Of a stretch of DNA of 64,000 nt, positions 1 to 8,410 are shown piece by piece (within the stretch, counting starts at the first letter, position 1; each line of letters starts with the position of its first letter). The notes below the pieces were generated by a model, which was given only the letters and a program-made list of their open reading frames with translations, was not told the DNA's origin and made no database searches. Source of the DNA: Flavobacterium sp. N502540 (lineage in GTDB: Bacteria > Bacteroidota > Bacteroidia > Flavobacteriales > Flavobacteriaceae); the NCBI RefSeq assembly GCF_025947365.1, contig NZ_CP110012.1, positions 3,472,001-3,536,000 on the forward strand, read 5' to 3'. Position numbers and translations under genes: made by a program.

Positions 1-478
1 CACTTGCAATCGTTAGACGACTAATAGACGGGAAACGATCGCCGGTTTTACTGATTCCTTTTATTTTAACAGCAATATATCCTTCTTTTTTAAGGTTCCA
101 GGTTCCTGCGATAACAGCCTTTTTTGAAGTGGTGAAGTTTACTTTTTTGGATTCATTATTAATCGAAAATTCCAGTTCTGATTTTCCATAAACTTCGACT
201 GATTCTTCTACGGTAATTTGAAAGGTTCCGGGTTTGGAAATCCTGAAATAGGCGGTGAAAAACTCATTGGAATCCTTCCAGTTCTCGATGCCATTGTCTG
301 TAATTGTATTAGTTTCATCTAAATGTTTAGAACTATACGCATTTCCACCAAGCGGTAGAGAAATTGTCGTTTTTGGATTTTCTATGGTTTCATTTTTCGA
401 TGGTACATCATCATTGCTGCCAACGCAGGAAACCGAAACTAGAAAAGAAGCAAAAAACAGGTATACTATTTTTTTCAT
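1..478 (-). CDS. DUF5077/DUF3472-type lipoprotein, C-terminal part cut by window edge
   Basis: The reading frame starts at the ATG at 478 and stays open to the window edge, so only about 159 N-terminal residues are present. The first 18 residues form a lipoprotein signal peptide (MKKIVYLFFASFLVSVSC, lipobox Cys at 18). The following region (GGNAYSSKHLDETNTI..., NGIENWKDSNE..., ending GDRFPSISRL) resembles DUF5077, a small beta-sandwich that usually precedes a DUF3472 domain in Bacteroidota surface proteins; the DUF3472 part would lie outside the window. It follows susC1-susD1 on the same strand, after a strong hairpin at 524-554, so it is probably the third gene of that unit and a surface glycan-binding or glycan-processing lipoprotein. 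Family assignment is from remembered motifs; the enzymatic role is unknown. Confidence 0.7.
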   Translation of the reverse strand, partial: MKKIVYLFFASFLVSVSCVGSNDDVPSKNETIENPKTTISLPLGGNAYSSKHLDETNTITDNGIENWKDSNEFFTAYFRISKPGTFQITVEESVEVYGKSELEFSINNESKKVNFTTSKKAVIAGTWNLKKEGYIAVKIKGISKTGDRFPSISRLTIAS

Positions 479-523
479 TTGTTGCGATTAAGTTATTATA
501 AATGTATTCTTCTTTTTTAAAGT

Positions 524-554
524 AACCTCTCTAATTGACCAAATTAGAGAGGTT
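524..554 (-). terminator. Perfect 13-bp hairpin between susD1 and the DUF5077 lipoprotein gene
   Basis: AACCTCTCTAATT at 524-536 and its exact reverse complement at 542-554 enclose a 5-base loop. No clean U-tract follows on the minus strand, so it could be an attenuator or an mRNA 3'-end stabiliser that lowers downstream expression relative to susCD. Its CCTCTCT core recurs in the terminator at 5961-5987. Confidence 0.55.
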
Positions 555-578
555 TCAAAACAAACAATAAATAAAAAA

Positions 579-2276
579 CTATGGGTTTTGTGTTAAAGTT
601 CCAGGGTAAGCATTAACTTCAGATTGCGGGATGTATTGTACCACACGAGGGCTTGTCGCCGGAATGTCATTCATTGGTAAGTGAGGACCCGGGTAACGGC
701 GTGTCATGGTCTGTCCGTTTCTGTAAACGTCATAACCACGGTGTGCTTCAAAAGCCAATTCTAACTGACGTTCTTCATCAATACGCTGTACAGCGTTTGT
801 ACTGTTTAAGGATGTATAACCTCCACCAACAATTGATCTTTCACGAATAATGTTCAGGTTAGTCAAAGCATTAGAGTAATCTCCTTTTTTTGCATAAGCT
901 TCGGCCATGTTCAGGTACATTTCGGCTAATCTTGAGATGATAGGCGAGTGTAGGTGTGAATCATTATTTTGTAAAGAACATTTTGTGATATAAAACATTG
1001 GATAGACACGGTTTAAAAGCATCATATAATCTTTCTCTCCAGTATAGGTTTTCCCCTGATAAGAGATGGAGTATTGATTTTCGGCTGCATTTACAACGGT
1101 AAGGTTGTAGTCTGTAGTTCCAATGGTTATAAAATACGATCCGTCGGCTTTTGTTTTTAAAGGCTGCTGCACATAATTGTATCCGGTTTGTGTACCGCCG
1201 GCATTGAAAACATCTGTGATAAAACGGAAAGCTTCTGTTTTATTTCCACTGGCATCTTTGGTGTATTGCGGATCAATAAAGGCCCAACGAGCATCTTTTT
1301 TAAGTCCGGCTTTTCTCAATAAATCAAGGTATTCTCCGCTGGCATACATCTCTCCCCATCCTTGTCCCTGAATATTGGCATACATTCCTCCAATTCCATA
1401 ATAGTGGTCGAAGCCTGAATATTCTGAAGCTACTCTTTTTACTGCAAAAATAGTTTCAGTTTGTTCAGCAGCATCCGGTGCAAAAGTATTGTATTTCATA
1501 AAGTTTGCTCGGCTCAACAGGTTGTATCTGCCGCTCATGATTACTTTTTTTGCATAATCAATAGCAAGTGTTGCATACTCCTGATTTGGCGTTTCATAGG
1601 TACCACTCATGTACAAATAGACTCTTGAAAGCATAGCCTGAGCCGCTTCTTTGGTAGCATAAGCAGCAGATTTACCAACCGTCATTAAGGCTTCCGCTTT
1701 TTTCAAGTCGTTAATTGCCTGGTCGTAAGTGTTTTTTACAGTAGAACGATCCGGAAGTCTCAAATTATAAAGATCTGCCGGTAGACCGTTTACAATCGGC
1801 ACACCTAAATTAGTCTCAGGTGATTGTGCGTAAGGTCTTCCGTACGTACGGCATAAGTAAAAATAAATCATGCCTCTTAAGTAATAAGCTTCTCCTAATT
1901 GTTGGTCGATAGCAGGGCTTTCTCCTTCTTTAATAGATGTTATCAAATCGCTTGATTGTGAAATGATTTTGTAACCATTGTTCCAGAAAGTAGATAATCT
2001 GTTATTGTCGGGAACATGCTGATAGGAAATAAAAGAGTAAAAGTGATCTGTAGAAGTTCCTCTAATCATAATGTTGTCTCCCGGATATTCACCAACACGG
2101 TGCATCACATCTGACCAGGTTTTTAATTGGGCATAACATCCGTTTAGTAATACTTCTACCGAAGCTTCTTTATCTTGTTGTATTTTATCTTTTGTATAGG
2201 AAGAAAAAGGTTCTCTGTCTAACTCACATGAGCTCAGAACACTAATTGCAATACCTAATAGTAATATCTTTTTCAT
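579..2276 (-). CDS. susD: SusD/RagB-family outer-membrane glycan-binding lipoprotein (unit 1)
   Basis: A 565-residue protein beginning with a lipoprotein signal (MKKILLLGIAISVLSSC, lipobox Cys 17), then the helical TPR-like SusD fold: the region with LNGCYAQLK, GEAYYLRGMIYFYL (about residue 130) and, near the C-terminus, RLAEMYLNMAEAYAKKGDYS and ERQLELAFEAHRGYDVYRNG are characteristic SusD/RagB segments. Length is normal. SusD proteins sit on the cell surface as a lid over the SusC transporter and bind oligosaccharide. It starts 10 bp after the susC1 stop, the usual tight susC-susD arrangement. The substrate cannot be read from the sequence. Confidence 0.95.
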   Translation of the reverse strand: MKKILLLGIAISVLSSCELDREPFSSYTKDKIQQDKEASVEVLLNGCYAQLKTWSDVMHRVGEYPGDNIMIRGTSTDHFYSFISYQHVPDNNRLSTFWNNGYKIISQSSDLITSIKEGESPAIDQQLGEAYYLRGMIYFYLCRTYGRPYAQSPETNLGVPIVNGLPADLYNLRLPDRSTVKNTYDQAINDLKKAEALMTVGKSAAYATKEAAQAMLSRVYLYMSGTYETPNQEYATLAIDYAKKVIMSGRYNLLSRANFMKYNTFAPDAAEQTETIFAVKRVASEYSGFDHYYGIGGMYANIQGQGWGEMYASGEYLDLLRKAGLKKDARWAFIDPQYTKDASGNKTEAFRFITDVFNAGGTQTGYNYVQQPLKTKADGSYFITIGTTDYNLTVVNAAENQYSISYQGKTYTGEKDYMMLLNRVYPMFYITKCSLQNNDSHLHSPIISRLAEMYLNMAEAYAKKGDYSNALTNLNIIRERSIVGGGYTSLNSTNAVQRIDEERQLELAFEAHRGYDVYRNGQTMTRRYPGPHLPMNDIPATSPRVVQYIPQSEVNAYPGTLTQNP

Positions 2277-2286
2277 GATTTTGATT

Positions 2287-5200
2287 TTATAACGTTAAGT
2301 TGAGACCTAGTGTAATTTTACGAGTTTGCGGATAAATATCTGAGGCTACGCCCGAAATTACATATTGTTCTGTAGCAGCGTTCCAATTTGGTGACAACTC
2401 AGGGGTTACACCTGAAAAATGTGAGATGGTGAATAAGTTTTCTCCGGTTATAAATAATCTTAAGTTGGTAATATGTAAATGTTGTAACGGTATGTTATAC
2501 CCCAAAGAAAGACTTCTCATTTTTAAATAAGTTCCGGTTTCTAAGAAACGGGAAGAGGATTTCTGAGAGTTGCTCGGGTTGTTGTAAATCGCCTGTGGGT
2601 GTGTAGCAATATCACCCGGTTTTTCCCAACGGCTCCATCCGGTTTGCAGATTCATTTGGTTTCTGTCAGAATAGGCACCATCTGAGTCAAATTCTGATCT
2701 GGCATAGTTGTAGATTTCACCTCCAACAGAATAACTGAAAATAGCGGCAAAATCAAAGTTTTTATAGTTCAGGCTGGTTGAGAATCCTCCGAAGAAATCG
2801 GGAGTGTAGGAACCGATTACTTTTTTAAATTTAGAAGCTTCACCATAACTATAAGTTTTTACACGCTCACCGGCAGTATTTGTTGTGAACCATTGTGGTT
2901 TCCCATTCTCCGGATCAACGCCAGCCCATTCCGTAAGGAACCAGCTGTCTACATCGTAACCAGGTTTCCATAATTTATCAGCTGCTCCTGAAATACCACT
3001 ACCATCAGGGGCGATTATTTCTTGTTTGTCTCCATACAGACGTGTGACTTTGTTCTTGTTAAACCCAATATTGGCATCAAAGGACCAAACCAAATCTTTA
3101 GTTTTGATAATGTCTACATTAACCGAGGCTTCGAATCCTCTGTTGTTTACAGCCCCAACATTTCTCCAGATACGGGTTACCCCGATAACTCCCGGAAGTG
3201 GAACCTGATACAATAAATCAGAAGTATCTTTATCGTAATAATCTAAAGTAATGTTTACTCTGTTGAAAAGACTTATATCCAGACCCACACCGGTCGTAAA
3301 TGTTTTTTCCCAGCTTAGATCAGGATTGGCTAATTGTGAAATTAAGGCACCAGGGTTTTCATCATAGCTATAATCAAAAGTATATAGTGGCAAGTGGCCG
3401 TATAAGCTGTTTGGACGATTCCCTACAGAACCATAACTCGCTCTTAGTTTTAAGTTGTTCACCCAGTCCGCTTTAAAGAAAGCTTCATTGTGAATGTTCC
3501 ATCCACCACTAATAGAGAAGAAATTACCGTATTGTGCATTTTTACCAAAATTCGATGCTCCGTCACGTCTGAAAGAAAATTGTGCCAAATAACGATTATC
3601 ATAGGTATAATTTACATTTGATAGTAAGGATTGTACGGCCCATTGTTTTTTGTTCCCGTTTACAGCTTCAGGTTTTGCAGCGGGGTCTGTTACACTAATT
3701 CCAGGAGGAATACCTGTTGCAATTGCCTGTGTTTTTTTGAAATTATATTCATTCCATTCATAACCTGCAACAGCATTCACATTATGTACACCAAACGACT
3801 TGTTGAATCTTAATAATTGATTAGTATATAGTTTGTTATAAGTTTCAAATTGGTCTTCTATTCTCCCTTTTACGGCTAAGGCCGAGGAGGATCTAGGATC
3901 CGAATAGGCTGTTGAATTGTAATTGTCGAAGATATAATTGTTTACAGAAGAATACGTCAGCCAGCTTGTTAATTTTGCATCGAAATCCATATTGGCACGA
4001 ACACTATATTTCTCTGATTCAGAATAATTCCATTGTAAATCATACAAATAGTTAGATCCGGTCGTATTTACCCAGGTTGGGTTGGGTGCATTTCCTACCA
4101 ATGACCCGTCCGGTAAATAAGGACTATCCCAAGGCAGGTTGCGATACATAGCACCTACACTATGTTGTTGATCGTATACTTTTTCGCGGGTTAAATTGAT
4201 CTGTGGTTTTATAGTCAGCCATGAAATTGGTTTGTATTCAAATTTCATCAAACCGTTGTATCTTTTGTAATCGTAGCCCTTTACAGCTCCGGTTTCATCA
4301 TAAACTCCTAAGGAAACATAACTTTTGAAGTTTTCTCCACCACCACTAATCGATAAGTTGTAATCCTGAGCAATACCGGTTTTAGTACCATTTTTCCACC
4401 AGTCGTAGTTTTTGTTTCTTAATTCAGGAGTCCACCACCAAACATTTTGAAAATCTTGTTTGTTCGCAAAAGAATCATAAAAGTCATATAATTCAGATCC
4501 GTTCATCATTTTGAGATTTCCATTGTTTACGGTCGAGATTGCTGTTCTTGAAGAGAAATTAATAGTTGATTTCCCGGCTTTACCGCTTTTTGTGGTGACT
4601 ACAATTACCCCATTGGCTCCTTGTGAACCATAAACAGCTGTAGAAGCGGCATCTTTAAGAACCGTCAAATTTTCGATGTCAGAAGGATTCATTGGAGGGG
4701 AACTGTTTCCCACAATTACACCATCGACTACCCATAGAGGATCCGTACTTCCGTTTACAGTACTTCTACCTCTAATAACTACTTTTGAAGCACCGCCAGG
4801 CTGACCTCCACTGGTACTGACGAAAACTCCGGTTGCTTTTCCTGCCAATAAGTTTTCGACATTCGGAGTAGTAACATCCAATAATTTTTTATTATCTAAA
4901 GTTTGTAATGATCCGGTTAAACTTTCCTTTTTTACTTTGCTGTATCCTACGATAACAACTTCGTCCATCTGCTGTCCGGCTTCTTTCATCGTGACTTTGA
5001 TTGTGCCATTTCCAGCTGGGATTTCCTGATCCTGCATTCCTAAAAAGGAGAATACTAAAATGGTGTTGGCATTTGGTATCTCGATGGCAAAGCTACCGTC
5101 GATATCCGTTTGAACCCCTGTTTTGGATCCTTTTATAATAACATTTACACCGGGAATTGGAATTCCTTTGTCGTCTACAACTTTACCCTTCACTATTTTT

Positions 5201-5367
5201 TGGAAGGCCAGTAAACTGGTTTTGTTTAAAGAAATCTCTTTTGAGGGAGCAGCAGTTGTAATTTGAAAAGTTACGGACAACAAGGTACACAATGTTGTTT
5301 TTAAACTTTTATCAAGTACTGTCTGCAACTTTAAAATCTTAGGATTTTTTGAAAGTGCTTCTTTCAT
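2287..5367 (-). CDS. susC: SusC/RagA-family TonB-dependent outer-membrane transporter (unit 1)
   Basis: A 1026-residue protein with an N-terminal signal region, a carboxypeptidase-regulatory-like beta-sandwich (about 60-135, VKGKVVDDKGIPIPGVNVI), a TonB-box-like segment MDEVVIVGY, a plug (about 140-250, with VNGSTDPLWVVDGVIV and ASTAVYGSQGANGVIVVTTK) and a long C-terminal barrel ending in an aromatic/leucine-rich strand (ITLGLNLTL). It imports glycan fragments with SusD. No N-terminal STN signalling domain is visible, which fits control by a DNA-binding regulator rather than by an anti-sigma cascade. Its ATG lies about 140 bp downstream of a promoter/operator module shared with susC2 and the kinase operon. 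Confidence 0.95.
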   Translation of the reverse strand: MKEALSKNPKILKLQTVLDKSLKTTLCTLLSVTFQITTAAPSKEISLNKTSLLAFQKIVKGKVVDDKGIPIPGVNVIIKGSKTGVQTDIDGSFAIEIPNANTILVFSFLGMQDQEIPAGNGTIKVTMKEAGQQMDEVVIVGYSKVKKESLTGSLQTLDNKKLLDVTTPNVENLLAGKATGVFVSTSGGQPGGASKVVIRGRSTVNGSTDPLWVVDGVIVGNSSPPMNPSDIENLTVLKDAASTAVYGSQGANGVIVVTTKSGKAGKSTINFSSRTAISTVNNGNLKMMNGSELYDFYDSFANKQDFQNVWWWTPELRNKNYDWWKNGTKTGIAQDYNLSISGGGENFKSYVSLGVYDETGAVKGYDYKRYNGLMKFEYKPISWLTIKPQINLTREKVYDQQHSVGAMYRNLPWDSPYLPDGSLVGNAPNPTWVNTTGSNYLYDLQWNYSESEKYSVRANMDFDAKLTSWLTYSSVNNYIFDNYNSTAYSDPRSSSALAVKGRIEDQFETYNKLYTNQLLRFNKSFGVHNVNAVAGYEWNEYNFKKTQAIATGIPPGISVTDPAAKPEAVNGNKKQWAVQSLLSNVNYTYDNRYLAQFSFRRDGASNFGKNAQYGNFFSISGGWNIHNEAFFKADWVNNLKLRASYGSVGNRPNSLYGHLPLYTFDYSYDENPGALISQLANPDLSWEKTFTTGVGLDISLFNRVNITLDYYDKDTSDLLYQVPLPGVIGVTRIWRNVGAVNNRGFEASVNVDIIKTKDLVWSFDANIGFNKNKVTRLYGDKQEIIAPDGSGISGAADKLWKPGYDVDSWFLTEWAGVDPENGKPQWFTTNTAGERVKTYSYGEASKFKKVIGSYTPDFFGGFSTSLNYKNFDFAAIFSYSVGGEIYNYARSEFDSDGAYSDRNQMNLQTGWSRWEKPGDIATHPQAIYNNPSNSQKSSSRFLETGTYLKMRSLSLGYNIPLQHLHITNLRLFITGENLFTISHFSGVTPELSPNWNAATEQYVISGVASDIYPQTRKITLGLNLTL

Positions 5368-5507
5368 ACTTCTGTTTGGTTTTTGGTTAATGATTGTTTT
5401 TTGCGGTTATTTTTTGTTGTAATTATTGTGTTGATTTTTTACTCTTTTGTATCCTAAAAAGACTTTTTAAAGAAGGAAAAATCCTATATGATATTTTAAC
5501 TACTTGA

Positions 5508-5538
5508 CGAAACTATTGATTATATTTTTATTAACCAA
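5508..5538 (-). promoter_or_regulatory. Promoter of susC1 unit (TTG - 20 bp - TAGTTTCG)
   Basis: On the minus strand TTG (5538-5536) is followed after exactly 20 bp by TAGTTTCG (5515-5508), close to the Bacteroidota -33/-7 promoter (TTG, TAnnTTTG). The spacer is nearly identical to those at 22388-22418 and 24751-24781. Confidence 0.75.
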
Positions 5539-5554
5539 GAAAAAACACAAAAAA

Positions 5555-5591
5555 TGTGCTCGAACACACGAATTTTGTGTTCTCGAGCACA
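5555..5591 (-). promoter_or_regulatory. Twin LacI-type operator upstream of susC1
   Basis: Two 14-bp near-palindromes, TGTGCTCGAACACA (5555-5568) and TGTTCTCGAGCACA (5578-5591), are separated by 9 bp (23 bp centre to centre). The same pair occurs at 22435-22471 and, as its reverse complement, at 24699-24735 next to the lacI-type gene. The central CG within an inverted repeat is typical of LacI-family sites. Confidence 0.8.
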
Positions 5592-5596
5592 TTTTT

Positions 5597-5950
5597 TTAC
5601 GGAATCACCTGAAATTGGTTCTGAAAATAGATAAGCTACATAGTGAGTAAAAAATGGAGATTGAAGTGAAAAGTGAGAATTTTACGGGTAATTGTAATTG
5701 TTTCTTGTAAAAAGAATTAATTCATTTAAAAACCGGTCTTATTTATGTAAATAATGTTTTTTTGAATTACGGTGCTGTGAAGTGAAAAAACTATAAAATC
5801 CCTATTTTTTTAGCTGATTTATAGCAGTGAAATTGGATTTTTTGGAATAGAAAAAATTAGAAGATTTAGAAGAGTTTCGGGTCATAAATAGAGACACCAT
5901 ATTTGGCTACTAAATAACCACTTAAGATAAAAATTATATTTGAGGGTTTT
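5597..5950. other. Intergenic stretch with no recognisable gene
   Basis: AT-rich DNA between the susC1 control region and the terminator of the upstream unit. I see no convincing reading frame, RNA gene or long repeat. Confidence 0.5.
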
Positions 5951-5987
5951 AGATAAAAAAAGCCTCTCTAAGTAAATCAGAGAGGCT
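5951..5987 (-). terminator. Rho-independent terminator after the M1 peptidase gene
   Basis: AGCCTCTCT (5961-5969) pairs with AGAGAGGCT (5979-5987). On the minus strand the stem is followed by a run of seven T. It closes the unit ending with the M1 peptidase gene at 6080, separating it from unit 1. Confidence 0.8.
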
Positions 5988-6079
5988 ATAGAAACAATAT
6001 TTTTAAGTACTAATTACAAAACCTTGTTTCTTTGTTATTTTAAGTAAGGTTATACCGGTATTGAAGTTTTACCCATTAC

Positions 6080-8260
6080 TTACTTTTGATTGTTAAATTC
6101 TTTAATTAAAGGTGTTATGTGATTTTTGGTGTCTTCGTCTAAAGCTGCTTTTATTTTATCTGCTTCTTCCGGGGCATATTTCGACAATCCGAAGATTCCT
6201 GCCGCGGCCACATTATACGATTGATTTTTAGTACTTTCAACCATTAAACTTTTGTAAGCAGCATCACCTGTTCCGGCAAGTTTTATAATGGCCGCAGCTC
6301 TCGTGCTGGTTTTTTTATCGTTTTGAGCAATGTTCAATAAGGTCTTAAGTGCGGCATCTTTTATAGCATTGTCTCCCAAATCAATTGCCCGGATACTGCG
6401 TGTTCTTAAATCGTCTCTCTGATCTTGTAAACCAGCTAAAAGAATCAGCTGTGCCTCATGACTTTTGTCTTTTGCCGCAAATTTTATCGCTTCAATTCGG
6501 TTGTAATAAGTAGGAACGTTTTTGTATTGATAGAGATAATCGGATATATTTTTGTTGTCAATGACTTTACCCACTAAAATTTTGTCCGGATCTAGATCGA
6601 TGAAATCCGGTTTTGAAGGTAAGTCAAAACTGAAATTCTGCTCTCTTTTTTCAATTAAAATATCTTTTCTGACTTTGGTTCCATTAACATAAAAATCTAC
6701 TTTTAACGGAAGGGTAAAGGTCTGTACCGAACTTTCCTGAACTTGTTTTACTGCCATTGTTGCTTTTCCATCGGCATAACCGTATTCAATATTTAAAATA
6801 GGATTTCCACCCTGAAAGTACCATTGGTTAAAATAAGGACTCCAGTCTTTTCCGGTTACTTCTTCCATTGCTAAACGCAATTGGTGACTTTCTCCCGTTT
6901 TGAATGCATTGGTCGTTAGATATTTATTTAAAGATTTAAAGAAGGCAGCATCACCCATTTGATTTTTTAAGGCATACAAGATGATAGAACCTTTGGAGTA
7001 ACTGATGTTGTCAAACATATCTTCTTTGTTGCCATAATGAAAACGTGCCAAAGGCGGACTAACTCCTTCTTTGGATGAACGCAGACAGTTTTGTAGTTTT
7101 TCATAACGAGAGCGGTCTTCGGCATCCTGTCCTTCATCATACCCGTGCCAAAGGACTTCACCAAAAGTAGCAAAAGATTCGTTCATGGTTAAGTTCGACC
7201 AGGATTCAGCAGTTACATAATCACCAAACCACTGGTGAAAAAGTTCGTGCGCAATAGTACTTTCCTGATTATCATCGAGTAATTCTCTTTCGGTTTTTTG
7301 TACGTGCTCACCATGTAAGGTTGCCGAAGTATTTTCCATGGCACCCGAAACGTAGTCTCTTGCTACAATCTGAGCATATTTTCCCCATGGATATTCTACC
7401 CCAAGCATTTTGCCGTAAAACTTCATCATATCCGGAGTTTTTCCAAAAATTTGTTTGGCGTAGGGCGCATACTTTGGCTCCAGATAATAACTAACTTCCT
7501 GTCCGTTATAAGAATCTTTGTAAATCTTAAAATCACCAACAGCCATCATAAAAAGGTAAGGTGAATGCGGCAGTTCCATTTTCCAGGTATCGGTACGCGT
7601 ACCATTTTTATTGGCTTTTTGGGAGATTAGTTTTCCATTGGAAAGCGAAGTGTATTTGCTGTCAACAGTCATGGCAATTTCAGAAGTTGTCTTCTGATTG
7701 GGTTTGTCAATTGTCGGGAACCATGCTGATGAGGCCTCTGTTTCACCCTGCGTCCAGATTTGAACCGGTTTGTCGCCTTTTCCGTCAGGGTTTATAAAAT
7801 ACAAACCTTTCGCATCCGTTATGGCAAGACTTCCTTTCACTTTAAGTTCGTCCGGTTTTGCGGTATAATCGATGAAAATGGTGTATTTTTCGGTACTTTT
7901 ATATTTTCTGTTTAAGGTGATAGAAAGCTGTTCATTGTTGTAAGTATATTTTAACGGAATAGTTTTTTTACCATCAACAATAGCTATAGTTTTAAATTCC
8001 ATTCCTTTAGCGTCCAACGTAAGAGAATCGGTATCATAAAAATGAGGTTTTAAAGTCAGCCATTCCTTTCCGTATAAATAACGTTTTCCATAATCAAAAG
8101 ATACGTCCAGTTTAGTGTGTACAAGGTCATTTACTTTTAATGGGGTAACCTGATAAACAGATAATGGGTTTTTGGTCTGATCGCTATTTTGGGCCATCGC
8201 ATTTTGCCCGGCAATAAGGAAAAGACTAAAAAGAGAATACTTTAAAAATTGTTTGTTCAT
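6080..8260 (-). CDS. M1-family metallo-aminopeptidase, secreted
   Basis: A 726-residue protein with a cleavable signal peptide (ends ...NAMAQ), an N-terminal beta-rich M1 domain, the substrate-binding GAMEN motif near residue 307 and the zinc site HELFHQWFGDYVTAESWSNL then NESFA near 337-363 (HExxH-x18-E). The C-terminal part (about 600-720) looks like HEAT-type helical repeats. M1 enzymes remove N-terminal residues from peptides; the signal peptide puts it in the periplasm or outer membrane. It lies downstream of the PUL unit 2 genes, with a 150-bp gap that may hold its own promoter, so membership in the glycan operon is possible (glycopeptide trimming) but not certain. Confidence 0.9.
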   Translation of the reverse strand: MNKQFLKYSLFSLFLIAGQNAMAQNSDQTKNPLSVYQVTPLKVNDLVHTKLDVSFDYGKRYLYGKEWLTLKPHFYDTDSLTLDAKGMEFKTIAIVDGKKTIPLKYTYNNEQLSITLNRKYKSTEKYTIFIDYTAKPDELKVKGSLAITDAKGLYFINPDGKGDKPVQIWTQGETEASSAWFPTIDKPNQKTTSEIAMTVDSKYTSLSNGKLISQKANKNGTRTDTWKMELPHSPYLFMMAVGDFKIYKDSYNGQEVSYYLEPKYAPYAKQIFGKTPDMMKFYGKMLGVEYPWGKYAQIVARDYVSGAMENTSATLHGEHVQKTERELLDDNQESTIAHELFHQWFGDYVTAESWSNLTMNESFATFGEVLWHGYDEGQDAEDRSRYEKLQNCLRSSKEGVSPPLARFHYGNKEDMFDNISYSKGSIILYALKNQMGDAAFFKSLNKYLTTNAFKTGESHQLRLAMEEVTGKDWSPYFNQWYFQGGNPILNIEYGYADGKATMAVKQVQESSVQTFTLPLKVDFYVNGTKVRKDILIEKREQNFSFDLPSKPDFIDLDPDKILVGKVIDNKNISDYLYQYKNVPTYYNRIEAIKFAAKDKSHEAQLILLAGLQDQRDDLRTRSIRAIDLGDNAIKDAALKTLLNIAQNDKKTSTRAAAIIKLAGTGDAAYKSLMVESTKNQSYNVAAAGIFGLSKYAPEEADKIKAALDEDTKNHITPLIKEFNNQK

Positions 8261-8410
8261 TTGTTGGTTTTTAGAATGAGTATTTTGATTGATTATTATA
8301 TGTTTTTAGTAAAGCGATTGAAATATAGTTTTTAAGGCTTCAAAAAAGTATTTTATTTGCCATAAAACTCGCATTTTTCTTTCGAAAAATACAATTTTAA
8401 CCGAAGTATT

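Noticed and set aside
5555..5602. The twin operator plus T7 looks like a plus-strand terminator hairpin (also at 22435-22478).
   Set aside because: No plus-strand gene ends there, the copy at 24699 lacks the T-tract, and the strict 23-bp spacing relative to a conserved promoter fits operators better.
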